From assembly GCA_002841495.1 (NCBI GenBank), contig PGZV01000001.1, positions 186,001 through 250,000 of the forward strand: a stretch of DNA of 64,000 nt. The letters run 5' to 3'. The stretch's first letter is position 1; each line of letters starts with the position of its first letter. A model generated the notes under the pieces. It had not been told where the DNA came from. It worked only from the letters and a program-made list of their open reading frames with translations, and did not search any database. Position numbers and translations under genes: made by a program. Shown here in pieces: positions 59,687 to 64,000 of this stretch. The stretch is from Firmicutes bacterium HGW-Firmicutes-2 (GTDB lineage: Bacteria > Bacillota > Clostridia > Lachnospirales > Vallitaleaceae).

Positions 59687-60706
59687 ATGATTACCATTTA
59701 TGATATAGCAAAAAATGTCGGTTGCTCAAGTGCAACAGTATCAAAAGCTCTTAATAATTATCCGGATGTCAATGCCATGACGCGGAAAAGGATATTGGAT
59801 ATGGCAGAAAGCATGGGGTATTCACCAAATTCACAGGCACAGGCACTTACAAAAAATAAAACCTGGAATATTGGTGTTCTATTTGAAACGGAGAGTGAGA
59901 TTCGTAATGGTTTTACCCACTACTTCTTTTCACAGATTCTTGAGAGCTTTAAGAAATATACTGAAGAACGAGGTTATGATTTAACCTTTGTATCCCAAAA
60001 AATAGGTGAGAATAAGGTGTCTTTCCTTCAACATGTAAGGCGACGCCGCTGCGATGGTGTTATTATTGCTAACTATGATTATCATGATCAAAATGCACTT
60101 GAATTGATTCATAGTAAGATACCCGTTGTGGTCATTGATTTTGATAACGATACAGTGAGTTCTATTTTTTCTGAAAATTATGAAGGCTTAAAACTGCTGA
60201 CTCAGCACCTTATTGATTTAAACCATCGAGATATTGTTTATATTCACGGACAACGCAATTATGTCACCGGTGAACGAATTCGCGGCTTTGAAGACACTAT
60301 GAAAGCCAACAATTGCATAATAACGGAAGAACATTTAGTGGAAAGTAAGTATTATGATCGTCAGAATATTGCCGATAAGACACGATTGGTCTTGGCAAGA
60401 GACAAACGACCCACTGCCATTATTTTCTCGGATGATTATGCAGCTGTTTTAGGTATCAAGGTGATTCAAGAGCTAGGTCTAAGAGTACCGGAGGATATAT
60501 CGGTTGTTGGATTTGACGGTCTTGAACTTGGACAAATGATTACACCCCATTTAACGACGATTGTACAAGATACGAGGATGATTGGTGAACTAGCCGCTAA
60601 GCGCTTGACAGAAATCATTGAAACCAAGAATCGAACGAAAGTAGACATTAGTGTGGGCGTAACATTGTTAGAAGGTGCATCCTGTAAGCAAGTGAAACTT
60701 ATATGA
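59687..60706 (+). CDS. LacI-family regulator of the adjacent sugar transporter
   Basis: A 339-aa repressor. The HTH is at the extreme N-terminus (MITIYDIAKNVGCSSATVSK, ALNNYPDVN), followed by a hinge (YSPNSQAQALTKNKTWNIGV) and a sugar-binding domain (DGVIIANYDYHD, RDIVYIHGQRNYVTGERIRG, AIIFSDDYAAVLGI, VVGFDGLELGQMITPHLTTI). The frame is open back to 59612, but that point is the -35 element of a promoter. The ATG at 59687 with GAGAGG upstream starts exactly at the family N-terminus. Three operators precede it, so it is probably autoregulated. Confidence 0.9.
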   Translation: MITIYDIAKNVGCSSATVSKALNNYPDVNAMTRKRILDMAESMGYSPNSQAQALTKNKTWNIGVLFETESEIRNGFTHYFFSQILESFKKYTEERGYDLTFVSQKIGENKVSFLQHVRRRRCDGVIIANYDYHDQNALELIHSKIPVVVIDFDNDTVSSIFSENYEGLKLLTQHLIDLNHRDIVYIHGQRNYVTGERIRGFEDTMKANNCIITEEHLVESKYYDRQNIADKTRLVLARDKRPTAIIFSDDYAAVLGIKVIQELGLRVPEDISVVGFDGLELGQMITPHLTTIVQDTRMIGELAAKRLTEIIETKNRTKVDISVGVTLLEGASCKQVKLI

Positions 60707-60725
60707 ATGTGAAAAGGAGAAAAAA

Positions 60726-62054
60726 ATGAAAAAGTGGATTGGTTTATTACTAACATTTACATTAATACTTTCTGTAACGGCTTGTGGTGGGGCGAAGCAG
60801 GACAATAGTGAAGCATCAAATCAAGAAAAAGAAGTTGGCGTTGCAACTGATAACAAAGGTGATACTTTGGTTGTATGGACTTTCACCGATGAACTTAAAG
60901 GTATGATTGAAAACCATTATTTAAAAGATAACCCAGACTTACCGTATAAGGTTGAAGTCGTTGTCGTCCCTAACGATCAATACCAAAACAAGCTGGATCC
61001 GGTTTTGGCATCAGGAAAAAGTGCTCCGGATGTATTCGCACTAGAAGCAGGGTATGTTAAAAAATATGTAGATTCACCTTTCACAGCAGATCTTGCATCT
61101 ATAGGATTTGATCGAGATAATATTGATACACTTCCTTATGTACTGGATGTAGCAACAGATACCAATGGCGTTCTTAAAGGTTCTAGCTGGCAAGCCACTC
61201 CAGGTGCATTCTTCTATCGAAGAAGTTTGGCTTTGGAATATCTAGGAACAGAAGAACCAGAAGAAGTACAAGCGCTTATGAGCGATTTTGATAAGTTCTA
61301 TGATACAGCTATGACCATTAGTGAGAAATCAGACGGAAAAGTAAAAATGATCAGTTCTCTAGGAGATCTTGTACAAGTTTTCTATGCAGCCAGACAAGAT
61401 GGATGGGTTGTAGATAATAAGATGGTCGTTGATCCTAAGATTACGGAACTTATGGAAATGGGTAGAAAATTAGAATCTAATAAATTAACGAACCAGTCTG
61501 AACAATGGACAGAACAATGGTTTGCAAGTATTTCAGGCAATGATGTTTTTGGTTATTTCTTACCAACATGGGGTCTTCACTATGTATTAAAAACAAGTGC
61601 TGAAAATGCAGATACAGGCGTATCCACTTCAGGTGACTGGGGTATGATTCAAGGACCTTCCTCATATTTCTGGGGTGGCACATGGCTCGCTATGCGTGAA
61701 GGATCACAGATGGAGGCAGCAGCAGCTGACTTAATCAAGTACTTAACACTAGATGAATCTTTCCTAAAGACATGGGCAGAGGAAACAGGCGACGTTCTAT
61801 CCAATGAAGCGGTTGTGAATGAAATTAAAGATGGCTTTACAGAACCTTTCTTGAAGGGTCAAAACCATTATGCTGCCTTTGCAGACATGGCAACAAAGGT
61901 AGATGCATCTATTTTAACCGGTTCCGATAAAGACATTCAAGACTTGTTTACGGAGCAGTTGACAGCCTATTCCAAAGGTGAAAAAGAACGTGATGCTGCA
62001 ATGGATGATTTTATATCATCGGTCAAAAACCAATTCCCCAGCTTAGAATACTAG
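60726..62054 (+). CDS. Sugar ABC transporter substrate-binding lipoprotein
   Basis: Family 1 solute-binding protein, 442 aa. A lipoprotein signal peptide (LLLTFTLILSVTAC with Cys20, lipobox SVTAC) anchors it outside the membrane. The fold shows LVVWTFTDELKGMIENHY, APDVFALEAGYVKKYV, GVLKGSSWQATPGAFFYRRS and WGGTWLAMREGSQMEAAAADL. It sits 19 nt after the LacI gene and before two permeases, one carbohydrate uptake operon. No ATPase gene is visible, so a shared MsmX-like ATPase is likely. The sugar is not predictable. Confidence 0.92.
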   Translation: MKKWIGLLLTFTLILSVTACGGAKQDNSEASNQEKEVGVATDNKGDTLVVWTFTDELKGMIENHYLKDNPDLPYKVEVVVVPNDQYQNKLDPVLASGKSAPDVFALEAGYVKKYVDSPFTADLASIGFDRDNIDTLPYVLDVATDTNGVLKGSSWQATPGAFFYRRSLALEYLGTEEPEEVQALMSDFDKFYDTAMTISEKSDGKVKMISSLGDLVQVFYAARQDGWVVDNKMVVDPKITELMEMGRKLESNKLTNQSEQWTEQWFASISGNDVFGYFLPTWGLHYVLKTSAENADTGVSTSGDWGMIQGPSSYFWGGTWLAMREGSQMEAAAADLIKYLTLDESFLKTWAEETGDVLSNEAVVNEIKDGFTEPFLKGQNHYAAFADMATKVDASILTGSDKDIQDLFTEQLTAYSKGEKERDAAMDDFISSVKNQFPSLEY

Positions 62055-62060
62055 AATTAC

Positions 62061-62092
62061 AGGGGTGAAGGCTTGTCTTTCATCCCTTTACT
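62061..62092 (+). terminator. Intercistronic hairpin after the binding-protein gene
   Basis: Stem AGGGGTGAA / TTCATCCCT with one G-U pair, then TTTACTATT. A weak terminator or RNA stabiliser here would keep the binding protein in excess over the permeases. Confidence 0.5.
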
Positions 62093-62189
62093 ATTAACCC
62101 TATGATATAAGAAAATTGAATTTATAAACAGAGACAAAGTTTAATCGATTGCTTATAAAAAGAGCTTAAAATTAAGATAGGAGATTATA

Positions 62190-63146
62190 ATGGCAAAGAA
62201 TACGAAGCACCAATTGGTTAATTATGATAAGTACGGTTATTTCTTTGTTGCACCATTCATTATTGCCTTTCTGGTCTTCCAACTGTACCCGATTTTTTAC
62301 ACCTTTCAGTTGAGTTTTTCTGATCTGGCAGGATGGGAAACCCAGATGAATTATGTGGGATTAAAGAATTACTTTGCATTGCTTGAAAATGAATTGTTCT
62401 TAAAAGCACTGAGAAATACATGGATTATATGGACCATGAACTTTATACCACAAATTGGTTTGGCTTTATTATTGGCGAAGTGGTTTTCTGATGCACGTAT
62501 GAAGTTAAAGGGTGCCGGACTTTTTAAAGTACTGTTTTATATGCCAAATATTATTACGGCGGCTTCTGTATCCATACTTTTTAGCACACTTTTTAGCTAC
62601 CCGATGGGTCCAATTAACCAATTGCTGATTCAATTTGGTGTTTTACAGGAACCTTTTGAGTTCTTTAGAAGCTCAGGCGCAACAAGATCTATCGTAGCCT
62701 TTATTCAGTTTTGGATGTGGTATGGCAATACCTTTATCATTCTTATGGCAGGCATTTTAGGTATTAACCCTTCTCTCTACGAAGCCGCCATGGTAGATGG
62801 TGCCACAAGTAGCCAGATGTTTTTTGGCATAACTTTGCCGCTCATAAAACCGATTACATTATATGTATTGGTAACCTCTTTTATCGGTGGGATGCAAATG
62901 TTTGATATTCCCTTCCTGTTAACATTAAGAGGTAACCCGGATTATTCTATTGAAACGGTCACCATGTTTATCTATAGACAGGCCTTTAGTGGTAGTAGAA
63001 ACTACTATGTTGCAGCGACCGCTTCCATAACTTTGCTGGTAATGATTGTGATAGTAAGTATGATTATTTTCAGAGTCATGGGTGGCGATGAAAGTATCAA
63101 AAAGCCTTTTACCGGTAGACTTAGAAAGGCAGGTACACCAAAATGA
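62190..63146 (+). CDS. Sugar ABC transporter permease (MalF-like)
   Basis: First membrane subunit of the carbohydrate importer, 318 aa, with six membrane helices (YFFVAPFIIAFLVFQLYPIF first). The EAA loop EAAMVDGATSSQMFFGITLP, which docks the ATPase, is near residue 200. The N-terminal part (QLSFSDLAGWETQMNYVGLK) is typical of the MalF/UgpA group. AGGAG precedes the ATG. It overlaps the next permease by 4 nt (ATGA). Confidence 0.93.
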   Translation: MAKNTKHQLVNYDKYGYFFVAPFIIAFLVFQLYPIFYTFQLSFSDLAGWETQMNYVGLKNYFALLENELFLKALRNTWIIWTMNFIPQIGLALLLAKWFSDARMKLKGAGLFKVLFYMPNIITAASVSILFSTLFSYPMGPINQLLIQFGVLQEPFEFFRSSGATRSIVAFIQFWMWYGNTFIILMAGILGINPSLYEAAMVDGATSSQMFFGITLPLIKPITLYVLVTSFIGGMQMFDIPFLLTLRGNPDYSIETVTMFIYRQAFSGSRNYYVAATASITLLVMIVIVSMIIFRVMGGDESIKKPFTGRLRKAGTPK

Positions 63147-63991
63147 AAGAGCATAGATTAGGAAGATTTTATTGGCTAAAAGTGTCTTGGGTTTATATCA
63201 TATGCTTTATACTCATGATACTTAGCATCATGCCTTTTTGGATTCTTATTGTGAATGCAACCCGATCAACGGATCAGATACAGCAAGGTTTTTCTCTTAT
63301 CCCAAGTGGATTCTTAGAATATAACTATAGAGTTTTAACCAACAGAGGCTTTGATATATGGCGTGGTTTTTTAAACAGTTTTACCATATCTGCAAGTGCC
63401 ACTTTTATGGCTTTATATTTTAGTGCTTTAACAGCCTATGGCCTTGTTATATATGATTTCAAAGCAAAAAAATATATATTTGCGCTCATTGCTTTTATTT
63501 TAATGATACCGGCTCAAATCAGCATGATCGGTTTTTATCGTATGATGTTGAACATGAACTTAACAGATAGTTATATACCCTTAATTTTCCCAGCGATAGC
63601 TACACCGGCTACGGTCTTTTTCATTCGACAATACTTGCTCTCATCCTTTCCAAAAGATTTGGTAAGTGCAGCAAGAATTGATGGTGCAAAAGAGATTCAC
63701 ATTTTTCATACGATAGCATTGCCGGTGATGAAGCCGGCACTGGCAACAATGGGTATTTTCGCCTTTGTCGGTTCTTGGAATAATTTCCTTATGCCCTTAA
63801 TGTTGATTTCGGATGAGAAAAAATACACATTGCCCATGTTGGTACAGTTACTTAAGGCGGATATTTATAGGACCGAGTTCGGTGGCATTTATCTAGGGAT
63901 TGCTATGACCATTTTACCACTGCTCATTGTATATCTTATATTCTCAAGATACATTATTGCAGGGGTGGCTCTTGGTGGCGTTAAGGAGTAA
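63143..63991 (+). CDS. Sugar ABC transporter permease (MalG-like)
   Basis: Second membrane subunit, 282 aa, six membrane helices, EAA loop SAARIDGAKEIHIFHTIALP near residue 180, and the MalG-type opening (LSIMPFWILIVNATRSTDQI, LIPSGFLEYNYRVL). The ATGA overlap couples it to MalF-like synthesis. The frame ends at 63991, 9 nt before the window edge. Further genes of the operon, such as a glycosidase, may lie beyond. Confidence 0.93.
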   Translation: MKEHRLGRFYWLKVSWVYIICFILMILSIMPFWILIVNATRSTDQIQQGFSLIPSGFLEYNYRVLTNRGFDIWRGFLNSFTISASATFMALYFSALTAYGLVIYDFKAKKYIFALIAFILMIPAQISMIGFYRMMLNMNLTDSYIPLIFPAIATPATVFFIRQYLLSSFPKDLVSAARIDGAKEIHIFHTIALPVMKPALATMGIFAFVGSWNNFLMPLMLISDEKKYTLPMLVQLLKADIYRTEFGGIYLGIAMTILPLLIVYLIFSRYIIAGVALGGVKE

Positions 63992-64000
63992 AGGTTTAAA

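Overview
The window is low-GC Firmicutes DNA, most likely from a spore-forming member of the Clostridia. Evidence for this: a DnaD-type primosome protein next to a DnaC/DnaI-type loader, a B. subtilis-type PurR, SpoVG ahead of GlmU and Prs, a GlgC/GlgD pair, class II GalT, TTG/GTG starts and strong AGGAGG-type ribosome binding sites. A family-level name cannot be given from the sequence alone.

Region 1 (1-~16080) is the right part of a tailed, siphovirus-like prophage, entered at the scaffold gene. In order it holds scaffold, major capsid protein, Ig-like and small companion proteins, four head-completion or connector genes, tail tube, two overlapping tail-assembly chaperone frames, tape measure, tail tip and receptor-binding proteins (LamG and collar types), two CD1375-like mini-proteins, an amidase-glycosidase fusion endolysin and the holin genes. 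Behind the lysis genes, with its own promoter and terminator, is a two-gene cargo module: a cytosolic subtilisin-like protease and an overlapping 66-aa protein that looks like a free subtilisin propeptide. Four TTGACCT repeats and a tRNA-Arg gene follow, and together they probably mark the right attachment site.

Region 2 (16082-26902) is core chromosome. On the minus strand are tRNA-Arg, dnaC, dnaD (preceded by a cluster of same-orientation DnaA boxes) and murC. On the plus strand are purR, glgC-glgD, spoVG, glmU and prs.

Region 3 (27519-38358) is one long operon for a Tad/type II-like secretion or pilus machine. It has a Ser/Thr kinase fused to a ParA-like domain, two more ParA-like proteins (all three with altered Walker A motifs), a CpaB-like SAF protein, a CpaF-like ATPase, a TadB/TadC-like membrane protein interrupted by a frameshift at a T7 tract, and four pilin-like or single-pass proteins.

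Region 4 (38975-58817) holds a rhomboid protease, a UDG-flavodoxin-SCP2 fusion, a HIT protein, murG (minus), a GalR-like regulator with galK-galE-galT (Leloir pathway), ridA, a NatAB-like ABC exporter, manA, a CCA-adding enzyme, an O-antigen ligase-like protein, a PEGA protein and phosphoglucomutase. Region 5 (59474-63991) is a LacI-regulated sugar ABC transporter with three matching operators upstream.

The long intergenic gaps are filled by three interspersed repeat families: a ~119-bp MITE-like element with terminal inverted repeats, a ~150-230-bp element with covarying hairpins, and a ~65-90-bp hairpin element. The best leads for new biology are the protease/free-propeptide module, the covarying structured repeat, the DnaA-box cluster at dnaD, and the kinase-equipped Tad-like operon with its T7 frameshift.
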